Shown here: piece by piece, positions 1-11,065 of the stretch
How positions within the stretch are numbered: the stretch's first letter is position 1
Layout: the number at the start of each line of letters is the position of its first letter
NCBI GenBank assembly: GCA_003013855.2
Contig: PVNU02002353.1
Span: 3,154,042-3,218,041, forward strand
Source of the DNA: Liriodendron chinense
Taxonomy: Eukaryota; Streptophyta; Magnoliopsida; Magnoliales; Magnoliaceae
Reading direction: 5' to 3'
Length of the DNA stretch: 64,000 nucleotides
Made by a program: the position numbers and the translations under genes
The notes under the pieces: generated by a model
Databases searched by the model: none
Seen by the model: only the letters and a program-made list of their open reading frames with translations
What the model was told of the DNA's origin: nothing

Positions 1-1540
1 AAAGTAAATATCTGTACAGCAATATGAAAATCCTAGAAAAATAAATTCCAAAAGCAGGATGGAATTTATACCCACCTAATGCAATGCAATACCATCTAAT
101 CCCATGTTCCAAACAGACCCTTAGAAAGTACTTGCAAAAGATTTGGATAGTTCCCACTTCCTTTATTTGTTATATGGCCAATATGATTAAAGCAAACACT
201 CTCAAGTGTGCATGTGAATGACAAAAGTTTCTCTTGATATGAGAAAATGCAAGAAACGATTTTTTTCTACATATATACAACTCCCCTCTTGAAATGAGAA
301 ACCCATTTCATCAACATGTAAAGTACTGAAATGGTGAGAAACACATTACTAGAGAAGCAAAAATGTGATTTTAAAAAAAAAACAAAAAGAAAAAAAAGAT
401 GGGTTTTCATTAGAACATGGATTCTGCATATCTTCTATAATGGATTAGAAAATCCATTTCAAAAACATTCAAACAATGCTAGAAAAGGAAAAGAAAAAAG
501 TGAAAAAGATTTACCATTCAATGAGATATATGTTTAAAAAAAATGGTGGTGATTCTTCAACCGTAGACATTGCAGGTCATACAGATGGTCCAAATTACTG
601 ACCTAGCTATGATGGAGTATTCAGAACATTACACAGAAGATAAGATTAACCATCTGATTTTTCCCTTCAAATCTAAACCACTCACTGCTTTATTTTAACC
701 ATCCAATTGGTAGCCACATGTAAATGGCTGGTCATGATTGCTTGAACAATATGATTTTAGAGGCAATGTGACGCACAGTTGGGATGGTCTAGATTCTGGT
801 CCACCACTATCCCATGTGAGGAAAATTAGCCACCTCCATTTTCAACACAGGAGTCTACCCCAATTACCAGAAGTATAAAAAATAAAAAATAAAAAATAAA
901 AAATAAAAAGAATGCAAAAATGACTAAGACTAATATAAAAGAGATGGAAACAGAAGATACCAAAACCAGAGATATATATAATAACATTTCACAGTCAAAT
1001 GTTAGTTAATATATATAGCAGCACATTGCATTCTAACATAGCAATTGACTCGATGAAGTCATAGTGCATAGACTAATCAATCAATGAAATTAGTCTTAGT
1101 ATGCTACCTTGCAGTTCTGTTACTTTCTCACTTTTTTTTTATAGTTTGTTGAGATTGTTAATAATCATGAAATTCTACAGCATCCTATTCTTGAGTGGCT
1201 CATGAAATTCATATGTTTGGATCTTGCACACAGGTGACATTGGGACATGGAGACTAGGATTCAAGTAGCCTGAGCAGGTCTCATAACAAATCTTAGGAGT
1301 CAAAATGTACTACTTCCAAGAAAAGAAATTACATCCCTGAACAACAACATTTCTTGACCAGAATTTGTTCTTGTTTTTGAATAACAAAATGGTATTTTCA
1401 CTTGATTGGGAAAACATAAAACTGTAAGTTTCTAAAACTCCTTTTCTCACCTGGAAAAACCCACACATCACAGTGGGCCCCACAGCTCTGGCTGGACCAA
1501 GTCCATCCAGGCAGGGGCAGGACACAATCTCCTTCCATAT
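1..1540. other. AT-rich intergenic DNA, no gene recognised
   Basis: No reading frame here resembles a known protein; the short open frames are low-complexity lysine-rich or chance frames. There is an (AAAAATA)n-type tract at about 878-908. No RNA gene or clear transposon boundary was seen. Confidence 0.5.
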
Positions 1541-1546
1541 AACTAA

Positions 1547-1626
1547 GGGTGCGTTTGTTTGCAACACATCATCAAATATCATCATATTTTGAACCAAATT
1601 AGAAATTGATGCAACCAAACCCACCT
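1547..1626. mobile_element. Small Tourist-like MITE (about 80 bp)
   Basis: The left end GGGTGCGTTTG and right end CAAACCCACC are imperfect inverted repeats, flanked by TAA on both sides (1544-1546 and 1627-1629). A 3-bp TWA duplication with G-rich tips containing GTTTG is typical of PIF/Harbinger-derived MITEs. A related element lies at 16680-16797. Confidence 0.5.
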
Positions 1627-1956
1627 TAAACCTTTGTAAATGACAATCTCTTAAGTAAATTTGTCCCTTGTGGGGCCATATCTAGATGGATTATATCTCA
1701 AAATTTACAATGATAAGTTAACTAAAACCACATCCTATTACAATGATGCACGTATGCCTAGCAAGCAACGAAACAATGCTGGAATCCTTCTTCTTCAAAA
1801 TCATAGCTAACATTGAGGAACCAAATATCATTTCCAACAGTGGAACCCTGGCCCCATCATACACAATGGTTCAGATTACGTAACAATGGGCCCCACATGC
1901 ACAAGTTGAAAATCAGAGATACTATAGTTATGGGCTATTACGAGGCATTTTCTTCA

Positions 1957-2095
1957 AATGCCACTTATCATCAAATGCCAAGAATCCATGTTCTGTTTTG
2001 GCATTCTCTCGAACACATGGCGGGCATCTATCATGCTCCCGCATTTCCCATACATCTCAAGCAATTTATTGTGAGGTTTGGTTTTGGAAACAGAT
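1957..2095 (-). pseudogene. Fragment of a DYW-type PPR protein gene
   Basis: Read on the minus strand this encodes about 40 residues with the PPR signature NKLLEMYGKCGS followed by DARHVFERMP and NMDSWHLMI. That wording is characteristic of the PLS/DYW subgroup around Arabidopsis MEF8, At2g15690 and At2g34370, which act in organellar RNA editing. The frame then hits a stop at about 1954, and upstream it runs straight into a (GA)n tract at 2101-2155. Farther upstream on the same strand (2332-2568) an open frame begins MAASLVKSPKIF and could be a decayed organelle-targeting N-terminus, but it is out of frame and interrupted by a poly-G run at 2455-2471. No PPR repeats were found beyond this one, so I call it a broken relic. 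The family assignment is fairly sure; the upstream extension is a guess. Confidence 0.65.
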
Positions 2096-2100
2096 GCAGG

Positions 2101-2155
<55 letters not shown>
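2101..2155. repeat. (GA)n microsatellite
   Basis: About 27 uninterrupted GA units. They lie inside the decayed PPR locus and create long Arg-Glu and Leu-Ser shadow frames on either strand, which are not genes. Confidence 0.95.
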
Positions 2156-2157
<2 letters not shown>

Positions 2158-2568
2158 AGCACCTTCATCTGCTTCGCCATCTGTCTCATCAGCAAATCGC
2201 AGCAGCAACCTCTGCCAAGTGCGCCATCGATCGTCAACAGCAAGATCTGCTGAACCCATTGATTCTGGCAGATTTTCTCCATGACATCCATTAAGAGCAG
2301 CGCTTTCTACTCTGTCTCCGACTCGGCGACGTCATACAACCCATTGCCAGAATCTGATTCCGCCATCGTTGCTGGAGCGCCGCCGGTCATCAGCGCCACA
2401 ACACCAGCACCAGCAATGCTCAATGCTTTCAACGTTCGTCGATACCACCAGATTGGGGGGGGGGGGGGGGGATGATTTGGGTGTTTTGTTTTCACGAGAG
2501 AGGGAGGGAGGGAGAGGGAGCGCGCGAAAGATGAAAATTTTGGGGCTTTTCACGAGTGACGCTGCCAC

Positions 2569-2942
2569 GGGAGCGGATTAGGTGAGACCTCGGATCCACC
2601 GAGGTGGGTGGGACCCCTGACCGTGGGGCCACGGTGATGTATGTGACTACATCCATGCCGTCCATCCGTATTGAAAGTTTATTTCAGTGCATGATCCAAA
2701 AAATGAATCAGTTCCAAATCCTAGATGGGCCATAATACAGGAAACAGTGCTGATCGACCTTTAAAAACTTCCTGTGGGCCACAACAGATTTAGATCAAGA
2801 TGATATTTATGTGGTCACTTCATCTAGATGTTTGTGACCTTATCAACAGTTTGGATGGAAAATAATGGAAAATAAACATTCGGTGAGGTCCATGAAGTTT
2901 TTAATGGTAGAGATTCAATCACGACTGTTTCTATGGTAGGGC
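2569..2942. mobile_element. Foldback element, right arm truncated
   Basis: It starts with the tip GGGAGCGGATTAGGTGAGAC, then the shared core GTGATGTATGTG, CCGTCCATCC, ACAGGAAACAGTG and a loop with CTTATCAACAG. The complementary right arm stops after CTGTTTCTATGGTAGGG, so the right end is missing. Confidence 0.75.
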
Positions 2943-3264
2943 CGAAGACCGTAAACTCAGTGGAAATGACGAGCTGGGTTGGGCTATTGATAAATGGCCC
3001 AGATCATTTTGCCCTAAAATAGTTTATGCCTAGTTGGTGTTTAACATCCTTGCCATGGAAAACGTGGGCGACAGCATAAAAATCACATGGTGCAAAAATG
3101 AGGATGGTCCACTGATTAGGCAAGCTACATGTTGAAATTAATTGACAACCACTGAAAGAATAGTAAGTTTGTGGCCCACCTAACAAGTTGGATTGGTCCT
3201 TGTTACCAGCTGGACGGCCAAGGAAGGGGCCTTATCAACAGGGCTGTCAATGGGTACCAGACCT

Positions 3265-3716
3265 GGGAGCGGATGGTGAGACCCGGGCCTCACCCAAAAC
3301 GGTACCACCCCTTACCGTGGGGCCCACCTTGATGTATATATTCTGTATCACTCCGTCCATCCATTTTTCCATGACATTTTAGGGCACTATCCCAAAAAAA
3401 TGAAGGAGATCCAATTATCAAGTGGACCATACCATAGGAAACAGTGGTGATTGAGCACCCTACCATTAAAAACTTCTTAGGGCACACCTTAACTTTTCCA
3501 TGGTGTTTATTTGCCATCCAATTTGTTGATAAGGTCACATAAGCCTGGATGAAGTGGAAAAAAACAAATATCAGCTTGATGCAGAATTTTTGTGGCCCAT
3601 TAATGGTTAATCGCCACCATGGTCCACCTGATAATTACGATCATGCCCTAAAATGATCTCTCCAAATGAATGGACGGTGTGGATACCACACATACATCAT
3701 GGTGGGCCCACAAAAG
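3265..3716. mobile_element. Foldback element copy
   Basis: The left tip GGGAGCGGAT is followed by GTGAGACCCGGGCCTCACC and the core CCTTGATGTATAT. The right arm carries the complement GGACGGTGTGGATACCACAC, then CATCATGGTGGGCCC. Arms pair over most of their length around a loop containing GACCTTATCAACA in reverse. Its right end abuts the next copy. Confidence 0.75.
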
Positions 3717-3723
3717 TTGGACA

Positions 3724-4252
3724 GGGCGCGGATTCCCAGCAGAAGCCTTGCGAAGGAAATTCCTACGCTGGGAACCAAGGTGGGGCCCACAATGATGGTT
3801 TCTGATAAATCCACCCCGTCCATCCATTTTGGGAGCTCATTTTAGAACATGAGAACAAAAATGAATCGGATCCAAGACTCAAGTGGGCCTCACTAAAGGA
3901 AAAGGTGGGTAGGGAAATTAGTACCGTTGAAACCTCCCTGTGTCTACAGTGATGTTTATATGACATCCATACCGTTCATAACGTCACTACTACTGAGATG
4001 AACTAGAAACACAAATATTATCCTGATTTGAAACTCCTATGGCTCCACAAATATTTCAATTGTGGACGTTCAATCCTCACGTTTTCGGCCCACTTGAGTC
4101 ACGTATCCGGTTCATTTTTGTTCTCATGTCCTAAAATGAGCTCCCAAAACGGATGGACGGGGTGGATTTATCAAAAACCATCACTGTGAGCCCCACCTTG
4201 TTCCCAGTGTAGTAACTTCCTGCGCAAGGTTGACGGGCAGGTGGGGACGCGG
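3724..4252. mobile_element. Foldback element copy, 'CCTTGCG' tip subfamily
   Basis: The outer arms differ from neighbouring copies: left GGGCGCGGATTCCCAGC and GCCTTGCG; right CTGCGCAAGG and GGGGACGCGG. The core is the same type, with TCCACCCCGTCCATCC on the left and GGATGGACGGGGTGGA on the right. Related copies with these arms lie at about 5995 and 32012. Confidence 0.7.
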
Positions 4253-4277
4253 AATAGCTAATGACAGTGATAGGTTA

Positions 4278-4764
4278 GTAGCCATCTCCCTGAAGTGACG
4301 TCACCAACTTATGTGGCCCCCACCGTGATGTATGTGTTGTATCTACACCGTCCATCCATTTGAAGAGATTATTTTAGGGCGTGAGACAACGATCGAGGCA
4401 GATCCAAAGCTTACGTGGATCCCACCAAAGAAAACTGTGTGGACAGTGACACAACCGTTGAAACCTTCCTAGGGCCCACCATGATGTTTGTTTGAGATCC
4501 AACCTGTTCATAAGTTCACACAGACATGGAAGAAGTGAAAACAAAAATATCAGCTTGATCGAAAACTTCTGTGGCCCCAAGAGGTTTTTAATGGTAGGAG
4601 ATCAATCCCCACTGTTTTCTTCGGTGAGATCCACTTGAGCTTTGGATCTGACTTATCATTTGGCTCACACCCTAAAATGATCTCTCCAACTAGATGGACG
4701 GTGTGGATACAACACATACATCACAGTGGGGGCCACAAAAGTTGGTGACGTCACAGATGGCTAC
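4278..4764. mobile_element. Foldback element copy, 'TGACGTCACC' tip subfamily
   Basis: Inverted termini are GTAGCCATCT at the left and AGATGGCTAC at the right, then TGACGTCACCAACTT and its complement AAGTTGGTGACGTCA, then the shared core. The arms are nearly complementary up to a loop of roughly 100 bp, so a single strand could form one long hairpin. Confidence 0.8.
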
Positions 4765-4931
4765 TCATCCTGCCAGGCAGGTGGGTGAATTAAAGGTGTG
4801 GTGTGACTGTGTGAGTGGATTGGAGCAGCCCCTACAATATAGGAAGCACAGGTACAGGTTAGTAGGAGTAAGGTGACAAGAGTGAGTGGACAGGAAGCTT
4901 ATGCGGATTGGCTGGTGCACACTTGGTGCAT

Positions 4932-5370
4932 TGACGTCACCAAGTTCGGTGGGCCCCACTGTGATGTAAGTGTTATATCCGAACCGTCCATTCATTTGAT
5001 GACATAGTGATATGGCTTGATCTTAAAAATAAGACGGATCCAAAGATTAAGTGGACCACACTACAGAAAGAAGTGGGAGATTGAACGTGTACCATTGAAA
5101 TCTTCTCGGCAGTTACAGAAGTTTTGGATCGATCTGATATTTGTAAAATCCCTTCATCCAGGTCCGTATGACCTTATGAACAGTTTGGAAGGAAAATAAA
5201 CATCAAGGTGGGGCTTAGTATACTTTTAACGGTGATAATCATTTTTGTAGTGTGGTCCACTTGAGATCTGGATATGACTCAATTTTTGGCTCATGAGTTA
5301 ACGTCATCTCTTTAAATGGATGGACGGTGTAGATGTATGAAATACACCATTGTGGGGGTGGTCCACCATT
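4932..5370. mobile_element. Foldback element copy, 'TGACGTCACC' tip, right tip lost
   Basis: The left end is TGACGTCACCAAGTTC, then GTGGGCCCCACTGTGATG. The right arm keeps GGATGGACGGTGTAGAT but ends near GGTGGTCCACC without the matching tip. Confidence 0.65.
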
Positions 5371-5415
5371 TTTACGTTCATCATGCTCAAGCATGACACG
5401 TACCCATTGTAACCC

Positions 5416-5966
5416 GAGAGCGGATTCGGTGAGATCCCGGCCTCACGTAAGACGGTGCGGCCCTTACCGTGAATTATCTTGGGGCCCACCTTGATGTATG
5501 TATCCTGTATCCACACCGTCCAACCATTTTCCCATATCATTTTAGGGAATTATGCCAAAAATGAAGCAGATCTAATCATCCTGTGGACCATACCATAAGA
5601 AACAGTCTTTATTTACCATTAATGAGACTCATAAGTTTTGGATCAAGCCTATATTTGTTTTTTCCCTTCATTCAGGCTTATGTGACCTTATCAACAGATC
5701 AGATGGTAAACAAACACTACGGAAACATTAATTTTTCCCTAAGAGATTTTTAATGGTAGGATGGTCAACCACCACTGTTTCTTATGGTATGGTCCACCTG
5801 ATAATTGATTCTGGTTAATTTTCTGAATAATGCCCTAAAATGATATGGGAAAACGGATGAACGGAATGGATACATAATACATACATCAAGGTGGGCTCCA
5901 CTATAACCCCACTGTGAGGGCTGCACCCTCTTTGGTGAGGCCGGTGTCTCACCTAATCTGCTCTCC
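5416..5966. mobile_element. Foldback element copy with both 'GAGACC' tips
   Basis: The left tip GAGAGCGGATTCGGTGAGAT pairs with the right tip GTGTCTCACCTAATCTGCTC, and CCCGGCCTCAC pairs with GTGAGGCCGG. Length 551 bp. Inside the tips is the standard core with CCGTCCAACC and its complement. This is one of the most complete copies; no clear target duplication could be seen. Confidence 0.8.
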
Positions 5967-5994
5967 AGAAACCCACACCATAGTGTAGGGTGCA

Positions 5995-6402
5995 CCAACC
6001 AATCCGCTTCCGTTCCTGCGCTGGGATGCAAGGTGGGGCCCACCGTGATGCTTATGAGAAATCTACGCCGTTCATATGTTTTGTGAGATTATTTTAGGAC
6101 GTGCGGCAAAACATCAAGCATATCCAAGACTCAAGTGGGCCTCACAAGAGGAAACAGTGGGTATTCAGTGACCACCGTTTAAACATTCGTGTGGCCACAA
6201 ACATTTCCAATCAAACTTTTTTTCTTCATTTTTTCACTTCATCTCAGTGGTAATGACCTTGTAAACGGTTTGGATGGGGTACAAACATAAAGGTGGAGCC
6301 CAGTAAAGTTTCAACAGTAGGAAACTCATTTTACCATTTTTCCTCTCATGTGGCCCACTTGAGTTTTGGATCCACCTTATTTTTTGTTGCACATCCTAAA
6401 AA
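5995..6402. mobile_element. Foldback element, 'CCTTGCG'-type, cut by next copy
   Basis: The left arm CTGCGCTGGGATGCAAGG leads to GTGGGGCCCACCGTGATG. The right arm ends at ACATCCTAAAA, where another copy begins, so the outer right end is gone. Confidence 0.6.
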
Positions 6403-6921
6403 GGTCATTTTTCTTGTAGTGTACCTTGATTTTTTTTCTATATATCCATTCCATCCATCTATTTTTTCATCTCATTTTAGGAATCGATCCAAAATTATAA
6501 GAAGATCCAAATCTCAGGTGGACCATACCACTAGAAAGAGTGATGAATCACCATTAAAAACATTGTTGTGGGCCACAAAAGCTTTGGATCAATATTATCT
6601 TTCTAATTTTCCTTCATACAGATCTTCTTGACATTTATCAATAGGTTGGATTACAAATAAACATCAAGGAAACGTTATAATAGGCCAGCCTTTGGAAATT
6701 TTAATGGTGAGGCACTCGAATCAATTACATTTCATGTGGTACTGATCCACTTGAGATTAATCTCTCTATAAATTTTGGCCATCACATCTTAAAATGGTCT
6801 AAAGAAAACGGATGGACGGTATGGATATATAAAAAAACATCAATGTGGGCCCCATGGTAGGGGTAACACCCACTAATCTGTTACATGCATATATGGGTAA
6901 CACCAAGCTAATTCACACCCC
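6403..6921. mobile_element. Foldback element copy, 'GTTACC' tip at right
   Basis: The right end reads GGGTAACACCCACTAATC then GCTAATTCACACCCC, the complement of the tip GGGNGNGAATTAGGTGTTAC seen in 21028-21562 and 42468-43006. The left arm has the core (CCATTCCATCCATC) but no tip. It is probably inserted in, or recombined with, the copy to its left. Confidence 0.65.
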
Positions 6922-6965
6922 AATTCGAGTGATGATTGGGGTACTAGAAACAGACGATCCAAACA

Positions 6966-7251
6966 GGGGATCATGGGGTCCATGGTGTTGTATGTGATTC
7001 ATCCATGCTGTCCAACCCTTTTTACATATCATTTTAGGGCATGACCAAAAAATGAGGCAGATTGAAGGTCCAAGTGAGCAACACTAAAATCAACAATTGA
7101 CGACTTGGATATGGCTCCATATGGTGTGGTCCACTTGAGCTTTCGACCTGCCTCCTTCTTTGGGGTAAAACTCTAAAATGAGTTTTTAAAATTGATGGGC
7201 GGCATGGATATACATTAAATCATGTAGGTGGGCCCCAATGTAAGGATAACA
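6966..7251. mobile_element. Short, internally deleted foldback element
   Basis: Only the outer arms remain: CCATGGTGTTGTATGTGATT at the left and the complementary ATGGATATACATTAAATCAT at the right, with most of the middle missing. Confidence 0.6.
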
Positions 7252-7316
7252 GGGTGGGTTCGTTTCATTAAATTATGAAAATAAGCATATTTTCGTTTTC
7301 CCACGGTTTCAGACCG

Positions 7317-7508
7317 TTGAATCTTCCGACGGCTAAAAGCCGTCGGAAAAAAAGGGCGGGACCGTCGGGGAAGGTATTTTTTGGGTAGTTTTTCCCGACG
7401 GCCGATAGACTTTATCCGACGGTTTTAGACCGTCGGAAATTCCGACGGCTCAGAGCCGTCGGAAAAAAAAGGCGGGGCCGTCGGGAAAAGTCATTTTTTT
7501 GGTAGTGC
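7317..7508. mobile_element. CACTA-like transposon terminus with hairpin-forming subterminal repeats
   Basis: The right end is TTTTTTTGGTAGTG, the complement of a CACTACC tip. Inward lie three near-perfect palindromes built on CCGACGG/CCGTCGG (about 7319-7341, 7419-7441 and 7440-7462) and GC-rich spacers with GGGCGGGACCGTCGGG. Clustered subterminal repeats next to a CACTA tip are characteristic of CACTA elements. No matching left CACTA tip was found in the 5 kb upstream, so this is a relic or an end fragment. Confidence 0.6.
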
Positions 7509-7679
7509 ACATACACATATACTTTGGATTCTTGTGATAACACCCGAGTATAAGAAAGTACGGGGTGTTACACGAGCATAGCACAACTGTTGAACGTTGG
7601 GGCCTTAGGGAAACATTGCTCGATGCACAAACCGCAACCACACTGTGGGCTGAAAGCAATCATCAATATGTTTTTTTTC

Positions 7680-8607
7680 CCTTAGACGGGGATGGATCTT
7701 AAGCAGACCCGTCGTAGAGTGAAATTGTGTAGGTACCCTTGTAAGTTACATCTCTGTCCTAGTGGCCAATTAGACGAACTCATCTAAAGTCTAGACTAGA
7801 ATCATCTGAACCCGATCCTGAATCGTGAGCCGCAATCCGCCGATTAACTGCTCTACTCGCTGTGATTTAGATTCTAACAAGTTATTACGCGTTCCCAAAC
7901 ATTGGAACTCTCCCAGATCTTTAGCTACGGACTGATTCCCTTGCCGACAGTTCTAGTATTGCTGGAAGAAAATCTCCTCATAGTCATTAGGGAGGAAGCA
8001 GGCCCGTAGAAGATGCTTCATCCGAGGCTATGATCAGATGGGTGCCTTATTTTGTAGAACACGGGTCATCTGAAGTTATTCCCACCATGCTGATACACTT
8101 GATTTCAACTTATAGGTGACCAACTTCACTTACTTTTCTTCTGGCACATCCATGTATTCAAAATACCACTCTACCTCAGCTAACCAATTGAGGAACTTCT
8201 CTATACATAATACGCCATTAAAATTAAGAAGTCCAGCCTTACCTCAATAGTTTCTTTCAGCATGATCTGCACATTCGACTCCATAAACAGAACATTGGAC
8301 CATGATTTTACCGACTTCTTTGTCGCTGGAGCTCAAACCGTTTAGAGTAACCCTACGATTGACCGTCGGGAGTGTCCTACGAACAATTGGATTGTTTTGT
8401 ACAGAAACTATGATAGGTTGAACTTCAGATGGGGCTCAGGGTAGAATAAGTGCGTCTGCGATCCGATGGAGAGTGGCTTACAACCCTTGCATGGCCATCC
8501 GACTCTCCAGGTGGAGAGCTTTCATCCTCTCCGTAAGATAGTTAATCACATGATCAACTCCAGCGGAAACTTTGTCGTTGTCGTTGTTAGAAGTCATCTT
8601 TCCGAAG
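7680..8607 (-). pseudogene. Ty3/gypsy retrotransposon gag remnant
   Basis: On the minus strand a gag start (MTSNNDNDKVSAGVDHV) lies about 10 bp inside a primer-binding site, and downstream the retrotrans_gag signature is readable through stops and frameshifts: EKFLNWLAEVEWYFEYMDVP, VKLVTYKLKSSVSAWW, LLRACFLPNDYEE and NCRQGNQSVAKDL. Gag would coat the element's RNA in virus-like particles. At least five in-frame stops make it non-functional. Protease and RT are not present: the sequence to the left (about 7535-7575) instead resembles the TGTAACACCCCG start of a gypsy LTR, suggesting loss of everything between. Classification as Ty3/gypsy is confident; the exact lineage is not resolved. Confidence 0.75.
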
Positions 8608-8616
8608 TTGTTCCTA

Positions 8617-8628
8617 GCTCTGATACCA
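8617..8628 (-). other. Primer-binding site (tRNA-iMet type)
   Basis: On the minus strand this reads TGGTATCAGAGC, complementary to the 3' end of plant initiator methionine tRNA. It lies between the gag remnant and the LTR remnant, which fixes the element's orientation. Confidence 0.75.
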
Positions 8629-8633
8629 ACTTG

Positions 8634-9095
8634 GTGCGGTGTAGACGGGGTGAGATTGAACACCGTCTCTCTCAAAAGATACGTACTCCAAATCCAGGGA
8701 GCATCTGAGACTCCTCGACTGGCCTTCCTCAAATCCATGAGGGAAAACTCTCGAATCCACGAGATTGAAGAATAGAAACTTAAAATAAATTAATATTAGT
8801 CAAAGATGAATGAATTAAAATGAGTTTAAGCAATATTTAAATAAAAACTAAATCCTAAAATGTAATAGAAAGAGTTATATATAATCTTAGTAGGAAAGAC
8901 TCACGGAGAATCTGAAACAAAATCTAGAAAATCGGGCAATTTCCCCACAATCTACAAAACACCGTTGACCAGTCGCTAGGGGGCCATCGACCTGTCACTA
9001 ATGAATGGTGACCGGTCACCGGCCACTAGCGATCGATCGCTAGGGGCCCTCCAGAGTCCAACGAGTTAGGATGGCTCCTAGTCGAAATTTAACCG
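8634..9095 (-). repeat. Ty3/gypsy 5' LTR remnant
   Basis: The sequence right of the primer-binding site begins TGCGGTGTAG (plus strand) and contains CACCGTCTCTCTC and TCTCGAATCCACGAGA, both also present in the solo LTR at 60700-61386. The far end could not be placed; the block of GGTCGCTAGG-type repeats to about 9030 may be part of it. Confidence 0.5.
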
Positions 9096-9099
9096 GTCA

Positions 9100-10263
9100 A
9101 CCACGGGGTGCAACCCATCGACTGGAGCCGTCAGTTGTTGATTTCCCTGACGTTGCTTCTGATCTTCTCCTGTTTTTTGGACAATGCTTCCTTTGTTAAT
9201 GCATTTGATGAGAGATACCAACCAGAGTGCCCCACACATATGTCTATGGTTGGTGTTCCATTCCCATTGTTTCCCGTGGCGTGGACCACCTGGGTTGCTT
9301 ATGTGACTAATTTTCCCCTAGATATCACTCAATAAATAAATAAAATAAAATAAAATAAAACAAAACAAAATAAAGAATACAACTGCTGGATAGAGCCGAT
9401 GTCGTGAACTTGGGCGTGTTTCTGCGCGCTGCATTCAACAGTTGTTCCGTTCTCTCTCTTTCTCTACATGCTTGCTGACACATAAATTATAAAATATATA
9501 TCAATTACTCATAAATTATAAAATATATCTTAATCAGACGTAGAATTCATACACAATACGGTTGACAAACCTCCAAAATTCCTTCCCATTTACCAGGTGG
9601 CCCAAACGATAGTTGGATCAGCTTGGATTTTCGGGTGTCCAGCTTTCGTGGTGCGAAGTCCCAGTGGGTCCCACACGGAGAACTTGAGAATAGCTTATTC
9701 TAGGAGGACTTGCAGAGAACCAGCCTCCAACAATAAATAATGCTGGGTCAACACGCGGTTTGGAGTCGGGGTAAGCGCTTGGTGAGCTTCGCTAATCCCA
9801 CATGTGGGGACCATTTTGGTCCAGGTGAGAGATTGCAGGGTCCTAATCATGAGAACGTGAATATCGTTCTGCTGCGCTTGTTTCTACAGATAAGGCCCAT
9901 GGTTTGGGAATCTTGACCGTTGATTTGGACTAATCAACAACTCATGGGTGATTCCATAAACATTTCCAAGATTGGACAACTATAACTCATAGATCAGTGG
10001 CCTACTATATATAAACAGTTAGGAAGCACAATAAAAACCCAAAATAGCATTCACATTTACAATGGATAGAATCACCAAATCTGGAAAAAATTAACACACA
10101 TGTGAAGAGTGTGGCCGACCGTATTATAATGATCTGAATCAGCAAAACATGAGTACCATGTAGGACCTCTATTAGGTGGGAGCAACAAGATTAATATAAT
10201 CGATTCAGATTATACTATTGGATCACACAAGTAGGCCCCCCACTATTTTACGATTTACGATTA
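9100..10263. other. Intergenic DNA without a recognised gene
   Basis: An open frame at 9108-9335 starts with a leucine-rich, signal-like stretch but matches no family I know and ends in an (AAATA)n tract (9333-9370); I do not call it a gene. No transposon ends were identified. Confidence 0.45.
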
Positions 10264-10279
10264 GGTCTAGAGTGAAATT

Positions 10280-10747
10280 GGTGGGTCAGCCCGAGGAAAC
10301 CCGGGAGCCTCGGGTGGTGGTGGTATTTGTAGAGGAAGGAGTGGAAACTTCTTATTTGCTTTCTATACTGGTTATGGGCTGGGAACCAATGTCAGAGCAG
10401 AGAGTAAGGCGATAGTGGAAGGCATTTCGCTTTGCTTGGATCGAGGTTTTTCGAAAGTTGTTGTTGAAAGTGACTCCCAATCAGTGGTTAACTTCTTGAA
10501 TAAGAGCAGTCCAACCAATTGGTGTATGTGGTATTGGTGGAACAGGGTTGCCTCTCTCTCTAAAAGGGTTGAAGTGATCATCTCTTATGCTCCTAGAGAG
10601 GTAAATGGAGTTGCCGATGGTTTGGCCCGGTTGGCTAGTGAGTCTCAATGCAAGAGAATTTTTGAAATCATTAGCGAGCTTCCTTCTTTTGTCCGTGGAG
10701 TTCTTCATCTTGACCGTATGGGTTTGGGTTGTGTTAGGGAGGTTTGA
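10280..10747 (+). pseudogene. LINE ORF2 C-terminal RNase H domain, 5' truncated
   Basis: This frame is open from the insertion junction to a TGA stop, about 155 residues, although no start codon belongs to it. It opens with GSARGNPGASGGGG, where family members have DGS; the first catalytic Asp has therefore been lost at the truncation point. RAESKAIVEG (Glu), VVVESDSQSVVN (Asp) and REVNGVADGLARLA (final Asp) follow in the order expected of plant RVT_3/RNase H-like domains. RNase H would remove RNA from the cDNA hybrid during retrotransposition. The fragment alone cannot be expressed as a functional enzyme. The absence of frameshifts suggests a fairly young insertion. Confidence 0.85.
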
Positions 10748-10944
10748 AGTTTGCATGGCTGCTCCCTCCTTCTTTTGGTGTTCCCTCTCTTCGCTTGTGG
10801 GGTTCGTGAGGGGTTTGCGGAGGTTCCTTGGGCGCCTCCTCCTCCTCTTTGTTTATAGTAGTTTCAGCTTCGTTCGAGTGGGGTTGGGGCTTTTAGGGCT
10901 CCGTTGCTTAGTGGGTGGGGGTATAAGATAGGCGGTTTCCTTGT

Positions 10945-10987
<43 letters not shown>

Positions 10988-11065
10988 TAGCAAGGATCTG
11001 CCCGAATTGTATTTCGCCTTTTGTTAGTGCAATTGAAGCTTTCTTTTGAAAAAAAAAAAAAAAAA
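10280..11065 (+). mobile_element. 5'-truncated LINE with 3' UTR, poly(A) and target duplication
   Basis: The insertion is bounded by identical 15-bp repeats GTCTAGAGTGAAATT at 10265-10279 and 11066-11080, and ends in an A-run (about 11049-11065). It contains the C-terminal RNase H part of an L1-type ORF2, a 3' UTR and an internal poly(T) of about 38 (10949-10986). Truncation at the 5' end plus poly(A) plus a variable-length target duplication is the signature of target-primed reverse transcription. Confidence 0.9.

Noticed and set aside
9108..9335. 75-residue frame with a signal-peptide-like hydrophobic start
   Set aside because: No family resemblance, ends in an AAATA repeat, and follows directly on retroelement-like DNA; likely chance.
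10218..10415. Short open frame over the LINE 5' junction
   Set aside because: It crosses the target duplication and is in a different frame from the RNase H domain.
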